Origin: Shewanella oncorhynchi
Lineage (GTDB): Bacteria > Pseudomonadota > Gammaproteobacteria > Enterobacterales > Shewanellaceae
DNA length: 64,000 bases
Reading direction: 5' to 3'
Assembly: GCF_012584455.1 (NCBI RefSeq)
Contig: NZ_JABAEB010000002.1
Span: forward strand, 455,412-519,411
Position 1 is the first letter of the stretch. The number at the start of each line of letters is the position of its first letter. The position numbers and the translations under genes were made by a program. This document shows positions 1-8,048 of this stretch, piece after piece. Under the pieces are notes generated by a model. It was not told the origin of the DNA. It made no database searches and saw only the letters and a program-made list of their open reading frames with translations.

Positions 1-148
1 ACTGCGCTTGAGTTAATGCGTCCTGAGCTTGCTGTGTTTGAGCTACAGCCTTATCGGCTGACGCTGCGGAAGGCGTCACAGGCGCCTCGGAACAAGCCGC
101 TAATCCTAAAGCCAGTAAAATGGCGCTTGCTGAAAGTGTTTTATTCAT
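1..148 (-). CDS. Lipoprotein, N-terminal part only (gene runs off the left edge)
   Basis: The leftward reading frame opens with ATG at 148 and stays open for 49 codons to the window edge. The N-terminus is a lipoprotein signal: a short Lys-containing start, a hydrophobic stretch and the lipobox LAAC followed by Ser-Glu, which favours outer-membrane sorting. The next residues are rich in Ala, Gln and Thr and look like a flexible linker. It lies 28 bases downstream of the chemoreceptor on the same strand and may be the last gene of that operon. The catalytic or binding part is outside the window, so no function can be assigned. In an amino-sugar locus a secreted glycosidase would fit, but that is a guess. 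Confidence 0.7.
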   Translation of the reverse strand, partial: MNKTLSASAILLALGLAACSEAPVTPSAASADKAVAQTQQAQDALTQAQ

Positions 149-176
149 GATTATCCTTATCTAGCTCCAGAAATGG

Positions 177-1664
177 CTACAATCTGAAGGAAGTTACTAA
201 CGTCCGCAGTCTTTCCCCTTGGTGAAACAGTCGCTCGCTCGAGTGCGCTAAGTGCTCGCTATCGAGTGAGGCTGAACCTGAGACATTGGCAAGATCATTT
301 AACGTACGAGAAATCGCTTCGGTGACGCAGGTTTGCTCCTGTGCCGCATGGGAAACTTCGATGTTCATATTACTGATATTTGAGACTAAATCAGTCACTT
401 TAGTGAGTACTAACTTAATTTCTTCCGAGCGGTTAACGCCCTGAGTTGAGAGGGCTTGGCTCGCTTTCATCACAGTGACTGTTTCGGCCACTCGGCTCTG
501 GACCTGCTGGATCATCTTCTGGATCTCACCAGTTGCCTGTTGGGTTCGGCTCGCCAGCGTACGCACTTCGTCGGCAACCACAGCAAAACCGCGCCCTTGT
601 TCACCCGCCCTCGCCGCTTCAATCGCAGCATTAAGCGCCAGTAAGTTGGTCTGTTCAGCAATACTGTTGATGACTACAACGACTTCATCAATCTTTTGCG
701 TTTCTTGCTGTAACTGTGAAACGAACAATGCCGAGCGAGCTAATTCAGATGCCAGTTTACGAGTAATGTCTAATCCCGAATCGAACTGACGCTGACTGTC
801 ATCGACCGCTTTATCGGCCTGACTCGCCGCGTCCGCGGTGCGTTTCGCATTAATGGCGACTTCATTGGCACTGGCGCTCAGCTGAGTTACAGCCGTCACT
901 GCCGCCTCGGTTTCTTTTAATTGGGTTTGCACGCGATCATTATTGGTTTGCGACAGTGACCCCAGCGCTTTGGCATCACCCAGTAATTGCCCTGAGGTTT
1001 CGTGCACTCTGGAAATCGTGCCGTGAATTTGCTCAACAAAACCATTAAATGCCTTGGCAAGCTGACCAATCTCATCCTGACTCTCAACGGGTAATCTGTG
1101 GCATAAATCGCCGTCACCGCTGGCAATTTCTTCCATAGCACGGACCACATTCCCAAGTGGATTAATCACTAAACGTTTAAGAATAATGAAGATAACAAAT
1201 AAACTGCCACCGAGAATTAACAACGCCTGCAAGAAATAACCTAAGAGTAAATCTGACAACTGAGCGCGAATAGGCAACATAGAAAACTGAATAGCCAATT
1301 GGCCCGTTGGGTTACCTTGATCAGCAAATTGAATTTCACGTTTCACTAGATACTCATCGGCCACTGTTTGAGCCTGTTGACTCTCGGCTAACACTTTACC
1401 GCGATGGTCACTCACGACAATATGATAAATTTGCGCAGATTTAAGCATCACAGATAGCACTGCACGGATCTGCTCATAGTCGTAGGTGAAGATGGGCTGC
1501 GCCATAGTGACTTGCAAATTGGCGACGGTATTTTCTTCGAACTCAGTTTCACTGGCGGCCAATTTATCGCTCGCCAACCAGTAAGATGCACCGAACAGAA
1601 CGCTAACAATCATAAAAATCGCTGCCGCTAATCCAATCTGTACTTTTAAGGCTAATGTTTTCAT
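177..1664 (-). CDS. Methyl-accepting chemotaxis protein
   Basis: This 495-residue inner-membrane chemoreceptor has TM1 at about 8-30, a small periplasmic sensing region at about 31-138, TM2 at about 139-163, a HAMP domain at about 164-216 and a cytoplasmic signalling coiled coil. The conserved hairpin tip for CheA and CheW contact is at about 334-370 and includes [19 protein letters not shown]. No CheR-tethering pentapeptide is visible at the C-terminus. Its start overlaps the stop of the upstream solute-binding gene by one base (TAATG), so translation is probably coupled and the binding protein may present ligand to this receptor. The ligand is unknown. Its position beside a TonB receptor locus suggests chemotaxis toward the imported nutrient. 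Confidence 0.95.
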   Translation of the reverse strand: MKTLALKVQIGLAAAIFMIVSVLFGASYWLASDKLAASETEFEENTVANLQVTMAQPIFTYDYEQIRAVLSVMLKSAQIYHIVVSDHRGKVLAESQQAQTVADEYLVKREIQFADQGNPTGQLAIQFSMLPIRAQLSDLLLGYFLQALLILGGSLFVIFIILKRLVINPLGNVVRAMEEIASGDGDLCHRLPVESQDEIGQLAKAFNGFVEQIHGTISRVHETSGQLLGDAKALGSLSQTNNDRVQTQLKETEAAVTAVTQLSASANEVAINAKRTADAASQADKAVDDSQRQFDSGLDITRKLASELARSALFVSQLQQETQKIDEVVVVINSIAEQTNLLALNAAIEAARAGEQGRGFAVVADEVRTLASRTQQATGEIQKMIQQVQSRVAETVTVMKASQALSTQGVNRSEEIKLVLTKVTDLVSNISNMNIEVSHAAQEQTCVTEAISRTLNDLANVSGSASLDSEHLAHSSERLFHQGERLRTLVTSFRL

Positions 1665-2677
1665 TATTTTGCACCTTGCATACTAAAAAGATCTAACCAT
1701 AATTCTGTGCGTTCTATTGGTGTTAATGGACTTAAATCAGGTGTATCAAGACGGATAATCACCCTTTGTTCAAACTTAGCCTCACGGTACAGCTGCTCAA
1801 TTTTAAGCTCGCGATTAAACATCTCATCAAAAGAGCCGTCGCTTACCATACTTTCAAGCCCGGCTAAAATGGCCGCAGCAAGTTCGGGGCGCTTAGGGGA
1901 AACAAAGAAATAAGCTGGCGAGCGATATTGCAGCAGGATATGGCTATCGACCTTAAGTGCGGGATCGGGGTGATTTGCGAGTTCTTCGCCAATTTCCTGG
2001 GCGCCGAGGGCAAGATAATCGAAACGCCCGCCTTCTAACATGGGGTATAAATTGGTGTACTGATAGCTAGTGACGACGGGTAATCCATTGGCTTCTAAAA
2101 TCGTGGCATCGGGCCAATAACGATTTTGCCCCGCCTTTAACTGCCTAAAATCCGCCATGGTTTTCACATTAGCAAATCGTGCCTCATCCGATTTACGGAT
2201 AATCAGCAGCCGATTACCGAGTAACCCTTTAAACAATGGAATGCGCACGGGAAGCACTGTTTCTTCCAATTCTTTTGAGGTCATGCTCCAAAACACGTCG
2301 ACAGTCCCAGCGAGTGCTTCTTCAACCTTGCGCTTTTGATTCATTTGAGTCGACATTTCTTGCGCTTGATAACCCGAATCCGAGCGCCGCAGTGCTTCAT
2401 CAAGTAACTTTAGCAACCATTCCTGCTGTATCGCGGTGGTGATTGTTTTTGAAACCTGTGCAGACGATTTAGACACATCAGAATTTGAAGCTAAATTATT
2501 TGTGGCTGTGTCGGCAGCAAATACAGCAAAAGAGGAAAATGCCGAAAAAAACGCTAATGCTATTATAAACAGGGGGATGCAAACCGTTCTTCTTGTCATG
2601 ATGAGTGCGACATGGCCAATGACACTCGACATGCCAATTGCAATGACACGCATCGCAGCCGTTAAATGAATCGCCAT
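1664..2677 (-). CDS. Periplasmic solute-binding protein, family 3-like (type 2 PBP fold)
   Basis: The 337-residue product resembles bacterial extracellular solute-binding proteins of family 3, which bind small polar solutes in the periplasm. The ATG at 2677 is preceded by AGAGG at 9 bases. A second ATG at 2599 would give a cleaner signal peptide ([18 protein letters not shown]), so the true start is uncertain and the long form would carry an extra hydrophobic stretch. No ABC permease or ATPase gene is nearby. The gene is instead joined to a chemoreceptor by a one-base overlap. This suggests a dedicated sensory binding protein rather than a transport component, which is inference. The ligand cannot be read from the sequence. 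Confidence 0.8.
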   Translation of the reverse strand: MAIHLTAAMRVIAIGMSSVIGHVALIMTRRTVCIPLFIIALAFFSAFSSFAVFAADTATNNLASNSDVSKSSAQVSKTITTAIQQEWLLKLLDEALRRSDSGYQAQEMSTQMNQKRKVEEALAGTVDVFWSMTSKELEETVLPVRIPLFKGLLGNRLLIIRKSDEARFANVKTMADFRQLKAGQNRYWPDATILEANGLPVVTSYQYTNLYPMLEGGRFDYLALGAQEIGEELANHPDPALKVDSHILLQYRSPAYFFVSPKRPELAAAILAGLESMVSDGSFDEMFNRELKIEQLYREAKFEQRVIIRLDTPDLSPLTPIERTELWLDLFSMQGAK

Positions 2678-2787
2678 AAATTGCAGCCTCTTTTATTATC
2701 TGGTTTATACCAGTGAGTTTTATTTATCTATGCCGCTAACGTTCAAGTGCTGAGGTAGGCAGTTGAGTAATACCGTAAAAACATCCT

Positions 2788-2823
2788 AAAAAAATGGCTG
2801 GGCACTGCTTACAGTACCCAGCC
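2788..2823 (-). terminator. Strong leftward Rho-independent terminator ahead of the binding protein gene
   Basis: A 12-pair stem (GGCTGGG, one A-C mismatch, then ACTG) closes a CTTA loop at 2796-2823. On the minus strand it is followed by a run of seven T residues. No annotated minus-strand gene lies upstream. It therefore either ends a short leader or small RNA, or acts as an attenuator in the 5' leader of the binding protein and chemoreceptor genes. Confidence 0.75.
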
Positions 2824-2963
2824 CACGCTAGTTTCTGGGGAGAGACTATCAAAATATCAAAGACAAACGTATCGCCGCCCGACAGCAATACTCCTGCCAA
2901 ACACATGATAAGGAGACCTCATCCTCTCATGCAGACCTTACAAACAACGCGTCACACAAGCAG

Positions 2964-2979
2964 ATGACAGCGCTGTCAT
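2964..2979. promoter_or_regulatory. LacI-type operator 1, perfect 16-bp palindrome
   Basis: ATGACAGCGCTGTCAT is a perfect palindrome with a central CG, the usual form of LacI-family operators. It recurs with one transition pair at 10744 and as a weaker copy at 3111. It lies between the leftward binding protein/chemoreceptor genes and the rightward TauE/halogenase genes. The LacI-family gene at 11116 is the obvious candidate to bind it. Confidence 0.75.
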
Positions 2980-3019
2980 TATTAAAGTACACAAGAAAGA
3001 ACAGGATTTCTACATTTTT

Positions 3020-3046
3020 TTGACAATTATTGTTATTTTTTATGAA
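3020..3046 (+). promoter_or_regulatory. Candidate sigma-70 promoter for the TauE/halogenase unit
   Basis: A consensus -35 hexamer TTGACA at 3020-3025 is followed after 15 bases by TATGAA, a weak -10. It lies between operators 1 and 2 in a very AT-rich stretch. The short spacer and poor -10 keep confidence low. Confidence 0.3.
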
Positions 3047-3110
3047 TAGACATAATTAATGCAAATTATTCAAATACTTAAAATGTTTATTTTATTTATT
3101 CAAGCTTATG

Positions 3111-3124
3111 TGACAACGCTGTCT
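3111..3124. promoter_or_regulatory. LacI-type operator 2, degenerate copy
   Basis: TGACAACGCTGTCT matches the 14-base core of the other two operators with one terminal mismatch. It is about 48 bases before the TauE start codon, a position suited to repression. Its centre is 146 bases from that of operator 1, close to 14 helical turns. Confidence 0.65.
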
Positions 3125-3172
3125 TTCATTGATAACATAGCGATAACATGACAAAGATCACGGTAGCTATTG

Positions 3173-4090
3173 ATGAATCCCATTAACACACTTGTGCCCA
3201 ATAATACCCAGCCTGCTCCGCGCTTAAATCGATATTACCTAAATCTCAGTTTGATATTACTACTCTGTGGAGCTTGGTTATTTTGGGCGAGCCATTTTCA
3301 TTCGCTATTTGATCTTATCCAAGAATATGGACGCTTCGTTTTTCTAGGAATCACAGGAGCGATATTTGCAAACTCGACAGGAGCTGGCGGTGGAGTCATC
3401 TTTATTCCGGTATTTTCGAGCCTCAACTTTAGTGAGTCTCAAAGTGTTGCGACTTCATTTATGATCCAATGCTTTGGCATGACAGCAGGCGCAATTTCAT
3501 GGTCACTGCATTATAAAAAGCACCACCGAGAAGATGATGCATGGTCTGGTTTTGTAAAAGCATCATTACTTACCGCCTTCTTTTCTGTCTTAGGTTTCTG
3601 GAGTAGCCAATTACTACAACTCAATTCGCCCTCTTCGCTACACACCAGCTTTAGCATTTTCTCGATAGTGCTTGGTATCGCCATCATTATCAGTAGCAAA
3701 AGTAGCACACAAATCACTCGCTCTATAATGCCGGTCGATTTTCTTTGGCTCGCTCTCATTGGCTATTTCGGCGGTATTATCACAGCTTGGTTATCGGTAG
3801 GCGTCGGTGAATTAGTCGTCATTTATCTCATGCTAAGGGGACTATGCGCCAAAATGGCGGTCGCCACTGGCGTTGTTGTTTCTGCGATTACAGTCTGGTC
3901 AGCAAGCCCTATCCATATTTTTTCAACAAATAGCCATGCCCTCTTTGAGCTAGTGTTATTCGCAGGCCCTGGCGCCATTATCGGAGGATTACTCGCTCGT
4001 AAATTAGCGCTCTTTCTCCCAGTAAAAGTATTAAAACTCTTTTTCTCCATTTGGATCATTTTGACGGGTAGCGTCATGTTGGCGAGTTAA
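3173..4090 (+). CDS. TauE/SafE (TSUP)-family membrane permease
   Basis: This polytopic inner-membrane protein of about 305 residues has roughly eight hydrophobic helices. The glycine-rich motif NSTGAGGGVIFIP near residue 64 is typical of the TauE/SafE sulfite or organic anion exporter family. I take the ATG at 3173; a TTG lies immediately before it, and no strong ribosome site is visible. It is followed 14 bases later by a halogenase-like gene and preceded by two LacI-type operators, so the two genes probably form one repressible operon. The family moves sulfur compounds, carboxylates or other small anions. The substrate here is unknown. Confidence 0.8.
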   Translation: MNPINTLVPNNTQPAPRLNRYYLNLSLILLLCGAWLFWASHFHSLFDLIQEYGRFVFLGITGAIFANSTGAGGGVIFIPVFSSLNFSESQSVATSFMIQCFGMTAGAISWSLHYKKHHREDDAWSGFVKASLLTAFFSVLGFWSSQLLQLNSPSSLHTSFSIFSIVLGIAIIISSKSSTQITRSIMPVDFLWLALIGYFGGIITAWLSVGVGELVVIYLMLRGLCAKMAVATGVVVSAITVWSASPIHIFSTNSHALFELVLFAGPGAIIGGLLARKLALFLPVKVLKLFFSIWIILTGSVMLAS

Positions 4091-4104
4091 TAGGAAACAT
4101 TAAG

Positions 4105-5631
4105 ATGAATAATTCTCCGCTAAAAAGTATCACGATTGTCGGTGGCGGTAGCACAGGCTGGATGACGGCTCTCTACTTGAGTAAGTTATATAACCATTCG
4201 TCTAATATCATTGATATTAGACTTATCGAAAGTAAAGAAATTGGTATTATTGGCGTTGGTGAAGCTACCGTTCATAGTCTACGATTCTTCTTTGCAGCTA
4301 TGGGATTAGATGAAAATGAACTACTTAGAGAAACAAACGCAACATTAAAGACTGGCATATTATTTCGTAACTGGATGAAACCAGTCGATGGTAAAATGCA
4401 TGAATATTTCCATCCATTTGAGCAACAAAAACCATCTGGGAAAATTGATAATGCAAGTGCTTGGATTTTAAATAATCAGATTAATGAATCAAACATCACT
4501 CCCTTTGCTGAAGCAACAAGTCTTTCATTTAGCTTAATGCAAAATAACTTAAGTCCTAAAACGCAATACTTGAATCAATATCAAGGTATTGTCCCCTATG
4601 GTTACCACTTAGACGCGACACTTATGGCGGCCTTTTTAAAGCGCAAAGCCACCCAAGCAGGGGTAGATCATGTTGAAGCAAATGTAACGGACGTTCTGGT
4701 TAATGATGGCAACATCATAGAGGTTGTAACTGATCAAGGCTCATTCAAGAGTGACATATTTATAGACTGTACAGGCTTTAAAGGGCTTTTAATTCAAAGC
4801 CTAAAGAATGATAACTGGCAATCATTCGAAACCGAATTACCTTGCAATAAAGCCGTTGCAATGCAGCGGGAATATCTGCCTCACCAGCTACCTAGAGCCT
4901 ATACGACAGCAACAGCGCTTAGTCATGGTTGGGCTTGGGAAATTGACCTAACGAATCGTCAAGGAACGGGTTATGTCTACGATGGACGTAGTCTAACGAG
5001 GGAGCAAGCTGAGGCTGAATTAAAAGCTTATCTTGGCGATGAACAAGAGATCATAAGAACTGTTCACTTAGATATGAAGATAGGTTGTAGACGTGAATTT
5101 TGGGTTGGAAATTGTATTGCAATGGGGCTCGCAGGTGGATTTATTGAACCCTTAGAATCGACAGGCTTGCATCTTATAAACTTAGGAGCAAGATTGCTAG
5201 CGACGCATTTAACTTCATCTAATCCCTCCCAAGCGATAAGGACGTCATATAATATCGCAATGAACGGATTGTATACCGATCTTAGACAATTTATCGTACT
5301 TCATTACTGTTTAACTGATAGAGATGATAATGAATTCTGGCAAAAAGCAGCACAAAGCTCAGTATTCATCCCTGCTCTAGAACAAAAAATGACACTATGG
5401 AAAGACAAAGTTTGTGAGTATGTCGATCTTGCTAATGGATATAGTTCAGTTTTTACAGATGAGAATTATCGCTACGTACTTTATGGTATGCAGCATATTC
5501 CTGAAATCCATATACCTTGTCCAAAAAATGAAATATCAAGAATACTCGACAACTTAAAAACACAACAGTTTAGAGCAAAAGAGCAATCTTTATCACATCA
5601 AGAATTCTTAGCGAAAATTAAAAATATTTAA
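4105..5631 (+). CDS. Tryptophan-halogenase-like flavoprotein (copy 2, rightward)
   Basis: The 508-residue protein belongs to the flavin-dependent tryptophan halogenase family (Trp_halogenase fold). The dinucleotide-binding motif VGGGSTGW is at 12-19, GVGEAT at 50-55, and the position of the catalytic lysine of PrnA/RebH is kept as Lys82 in TLKTGILFRNW. GFIEPLESTG near the C-terminal third matches the active-site Glu/Ser strand. The family signature WxWxIP reads WAWEID (276-281), so the final proline is lost. It follows the TauE permease by 14 bases, downstream of two operators. Halogenation is not proven. Related proteins beside TonB receptors have unknown substrates. It appears less GC-rich than the core genes, judged by eye. 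Confidence 0.9.
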   Translation: MNNSPLKSITIVGGGSTGWMTALYLSKLYNHSSNIIDIRLIESKEIGIIGVGEATVHSLRFFFAAMGLDENELLRETNATLKTGILFRNWMKPVDGKMHEYFHPFEQQKPSGKIDNASAWILNNQINESNITPFAEATSLSFSLMQNNLSPKTQYLNQYQGIVPYGYHLDATLMAAFLKRKATQAGVDHVEANVTDVLVNDGNIIEVVTDQGSFKSDIFIDCTGFKGLLIQSLKNDNWQSFETELPCNKAVAMQREYLPHQLPRAYTTATALSHGWAWEIDLTNRQGTGYVYDGRSLTREQAEAELKAYLGDEQEIIRTVHLDMKIGCRREFWVGNCIAMGLAGGFIEPLESTGLHLINLGARLLATHLTSSNPSQAIRTSYNIAMNGLYTDLRQFIVLHYCLTDRDDNEFWQKAAQSSVFIPALEQKMTLWKDKVCEYVDLANGYSSVFTDENYRYVLYGMQHIPEIHIPCPKNEISRILDNLKTQQFRAKEQSLSHQEFLAKIKNI

Positions 5632-5639
5632 AATCATAA

Positions 5640-5664
5640 AGAGCAAGATTAAAAATCTTGCTCT
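5640..5664. terminator. Hairpin between the two convergent halogenase genes
   Basis: AGAGCAAGAT pairs with ATCTTGCTCT around a five-base loop. It sits in the 54-base gap between the stops of two convergent genes. Neither side has a long T run, so it is a moderate terminator at best. Confidence 0.5.
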
Positions 5665-5685
5665 ACTTACCATTTAATTCAACCA

Positions 5686-7227
5686 TTAATTAAGTTGGAT
5701 GCCATACAACTTAATACGTTCAATTAACTCTCTATGGGGTAATAATTGCGATTTGAGTAATGTAACCTGCTTGCCTAATTTCTCGGTCATTACCGTGAAA
5801 AGCCTTTTCTCTTCATCATTTAATTTCCTCTCTAATTTTGACTCAAAGTCTGAGCCATAGAGTACATATAAATAATTTTCTAAATTGAAAAATTCTAGCG
5901 TAGAAGTAAAGTCATAGGCAGTCGGTATGTGATAGCGCCACAATTCTAAATGTTCTTTTAATGTGTCTGGAATACTTATTTCATTTTTATTATCAACCCA
6001 AAATGGCGTATCCATTCGTTTAGCTATGACATAATGAAGTTTGATAAAATCAATCACCCGATTCCAAGCATTCGATACGCGCTGATTATAACGATTAGCC
6101 ACAAGTGGCATAACGTCAGTATTAGCAGGAAAACATTCGGCTAACATTCTGGCTGTCGCATCAAACATAAGCAGACCAGTCGCTTCTAGAGGTTCAACAA
6201 AACCACTCGACAAACCAATCGCCACACAGTTACCTTGCCACGATTTCTCTCTATACCCCACCTTCATCGGTATGTATCGAAACGAGACGTGTTCTGTTGC
6301 TTTACCAAGATATTCCCGCAATACACTCTCAGCTTGCTCTATTGATGAATATTGACTGGAATACACATAACCAACACCACGACGTTCAGACAAACCGATA
6401 TCCCATATCCAGCCAGCCTCTTGTGCTGTTGATTTAGTGAAACAAGGGATAGGCGTATATTTATCTTCATAAGGAAGCTGCACAACTAATGCTGAGTCGA
6501 CAAACAAAATGTCACTCTTATCAACGAAGGGAACGTTACATGCGCTGCCAATGAGTTGAGCACTAAATCCAGTACAATCAACATACAAGTCCGCAGTCAA
6601 TATACCAGCGTTATCAGTATGTAACTCTAAGATATTTCCCTGAGCGTCTATTTTTGTATCAATAACTTCTGCAAGTAGATGTTTAACGCCTAACTGTTCA
6701 ACACCAAATTTGGTCAACATCTTGGTAAACTTTGCTGCATCGAGATGATACGCGTAATGCATAGCCCCTCGATATTGAGGCAGTGTCATCGCTTTAGGAC
6801 CAAATCCCGCATCAATCAAATGACCTTGAACTGACACAAGATCAGCGTAGCGGCCTCTATCTGAAAGAGATTTATTGAGCCAAGTTGAAGTGAAATCTTT
6901 AAAGTAGGGATAATCAAATAAATGGTGATAGTACTCCCCTGAATTGGGTTTATTCCAATCAATGAATTTAACACTCTGCTTAAATGTTACATCACAGCAA
7001 CGAATAAACTCATCTTCTCGAATACCCAAATACTTTAATGTTTCGCGTAACATAGGCACTGTCCCTTCACCAACGCCTATAGTAGGAATGTTCGGGGACT
7101 CAACTAACATAACTTGTATTTTAGGTGTTCTAGCATTCAACTTTTTAGCTAAATGGCAGGCAGAAATCCAACCTGCAGTTCCGCCACCAACAATGACGAC
7201 ACTCTTTATTTCTTTTATTGAAGTCAT
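5686..7227 (-). CDS. Tryptophan-halogenase-like flavoprotein (copy 1, leftward)
   Basis: The 513-residue flavin-dependent halogenase-family protein has VGGGTAGW at 13-20 and GVGEGT at 51-56. The PrnA/RebH catalytic lysine is conserved as Lys83 in TFKQSVKFIDW, and GFVEPLEATG is the C-terminal active-site strand, with Ala where copy 2 has Ser. The WxWxIP signature reads WIWDIG (273-278), again without the proline. It is the last gene of a leftward unit behind the TonB receptor and SapC-like genes, with 20 bases between it and the SapC-like gene. That arrangement is common in nutrient uptake loci of marine proteobacteria. Its substrate is unknown, and no flavin reductase gene is adjacent. Confidence 0.9.
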   Translation of the reverse strand: MTSIKEIKSVVIVGGGTAGWISACHLAKKLNARTPKIQVMLVESPNIPTIGVGEGTVPMLRETLKYLGIREDEFIRCCDVTFKQSVKFIDWNKPNSGEYYHHLFDYPYFKDFTSTWLNKSLSDRGRYADLVSVQGHLIDAGFGPKAMTLPQYRGAMHYAYHLDAAKFTKMLTKFGVEQLGVKHLLAEVIDTKIDAQGNILELHTDNAGILTADLYVDCTGFSAQLIGSACNVPFVDKSDILFVDSALVVQLPYEDKYTPIPCFTKSTAQEAGWIWDIGLSERRGVGYVYSSQYSSIEQAESVLREYLGKATEHVSFRYIPMKVGYREKSWQGNCVAIGLSSGFVEPLEATGLLMFDATARMLAECFPANTDVMPLVANRYNQRVSNAWNRVIDFIKLHYVIAKRMDTPFWVDNKNEISIPDTLKEHLELWRYHIPTAYDFTSTLEFFNLENYLYVLYGSDFESKLERKLNDEEKRLFTVMTEKLGKQVTLLKSQLLPHRELIERIKLYGIQLN

Positions 7228-7247
7228 GACCTATGCCTGCTGATTAC

Positions 7248-7952
7248 TTAAACGCTCAACTCGATTTCTTCTTTCGCTAGGCGATTAATTTGATGTAATG
7301 AGTTCAAATGGCTGTAAATTGGAGCTAAAAGGCCTCGTTGCTTGATATCTAAGAACTCATCTGAGCTGAGTTGATTTAACTTAGCTTCGTCGATGAAATA
7401 GATACCATTTATGCTGCGTTTTTCGCCTTTGATGTCAACGGTAAGACTTTGGGGAGAAAATAATTCTTTTTGAGCAAAAAATGCAATAATTGCCTTACTC
7501 ATTTGCTCTTGTTCGAAGTTTTTTATAATACTGTCTTTACGCAATCTTAAAAACGCAGTTTCCTCTCCACCTTCAAACAATGCATTTCCCTTATCAGTGC
7601 TCACATGAGCGCTTTCTTCTCGTATCCCCACCCATACTTTATCCTGCTGTTCAGCACTCAACATTAAACCAAACGGATAGTTTTTAAGTATATTTGGAAT
7701 ATACAGCCCTAACCATTTACCATCTTTTTGCTTCAAATTCTGTCCAGGTTTTAATCCAAGCATAATTACGGACTGATATTCTCCTGTTTCACTATTTTTA
7801 ACAAAAACAACAGGAGCATCTACAGCAGCAAAAGCAAACTCATAAATTGAAATGGGTAGTAAGTGTTGCGCAGCAACATGTTCATAAGTGGTAGGAGTCA
7901 CTTTCAGGTGCGCATGTTTTGCTGAGTCAAGTGGGGTGATTGAATTAGTCAT
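7248..7952 (-). CDS. SapC-family protein
   Basis: The 234-residue soluble protein resembles the SapC family, named after an S-layer associated protein, whose biochemical role is unknown. It has no signal peptide or membrane segment. It shows the family's N-terminal block (LLPISIYEFAFAAVDAPVVF) and a central FGLML/GNALFEGGEET region. It lies between the TonB-dependent receptor and the halogenase-like gene in one leftward unit. SapC, halogenase-like proteins and TonB receptors often occur together in carbohydrate uptake loci, which suggests a shared job, but no function has been shown that I can name. Confidence 0.85.
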   Translation of the reverse strand: MTNSITPLDSAKHAHLKVTPTTYEHVAAQHLLPISIYEFAFAAVDAPVVFVKNSETGEYQSVIMLGLKPGQNLKQKDGKWLGLYIPNILKNYPFGLMLSAEQQDKVWVGIREESAHVSTDKGNALFEGGEETAFLRLRKDSIIKNFEQEQMSKAIIAFFAQKELFSPQSLTVDIKGEKRSINGIYFIDEAKLNQLSSDEFLDIKQRGLLAPIYSHLNSLHQINRLAKEEIELSV

Positions 7953-7997
7953 ATGAGCTCCTTGAGGGCTTCTTCTGATTGAATATTATTGAGATAT

Positions 7998-8023
7998 AAA
8001 AAAAGGGAGCAAGCTCCCTTTTT
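7998..8023 (-). terminator. Intercistronic terminator after the TonB receptor gene
   Basis: AAAAGGGAGC pairs with GCTCCCTTTT around a two-base loop. On the minus strand the stem is followed by T residues. It lies 26 bases beyond the receptor stop and before the SapC-like gene, so it probably lets the receptor be made in excess of the two downstream products. Confidence 0.8.
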
Positions 8024-8048
8024 CATTTATACATGAGTTAAATCGAGA

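Noticed and set aside
2736..2906. 56-codon minus-strand frame between the binding protein gene and operator 1
   Set aside because: It runs straight through the strong terminator hairpin, has an unusual Cys-rich product and only a distant GAGG, so it is unlikely to be translated.
3149..3160. CRP-like TGA-N6-TCA just before the TauE start
   Set aside because: It ends about 12 bases before the start codon, too close for an activator site, and the flanks do not match.
4105..7227. Halogenated natural-product biosynthetic cluster
   Set aside because: No polyketide, peptide or terpene synthase, and no flavin reductase, is present. The neighbours are uptake and regulatory genes.
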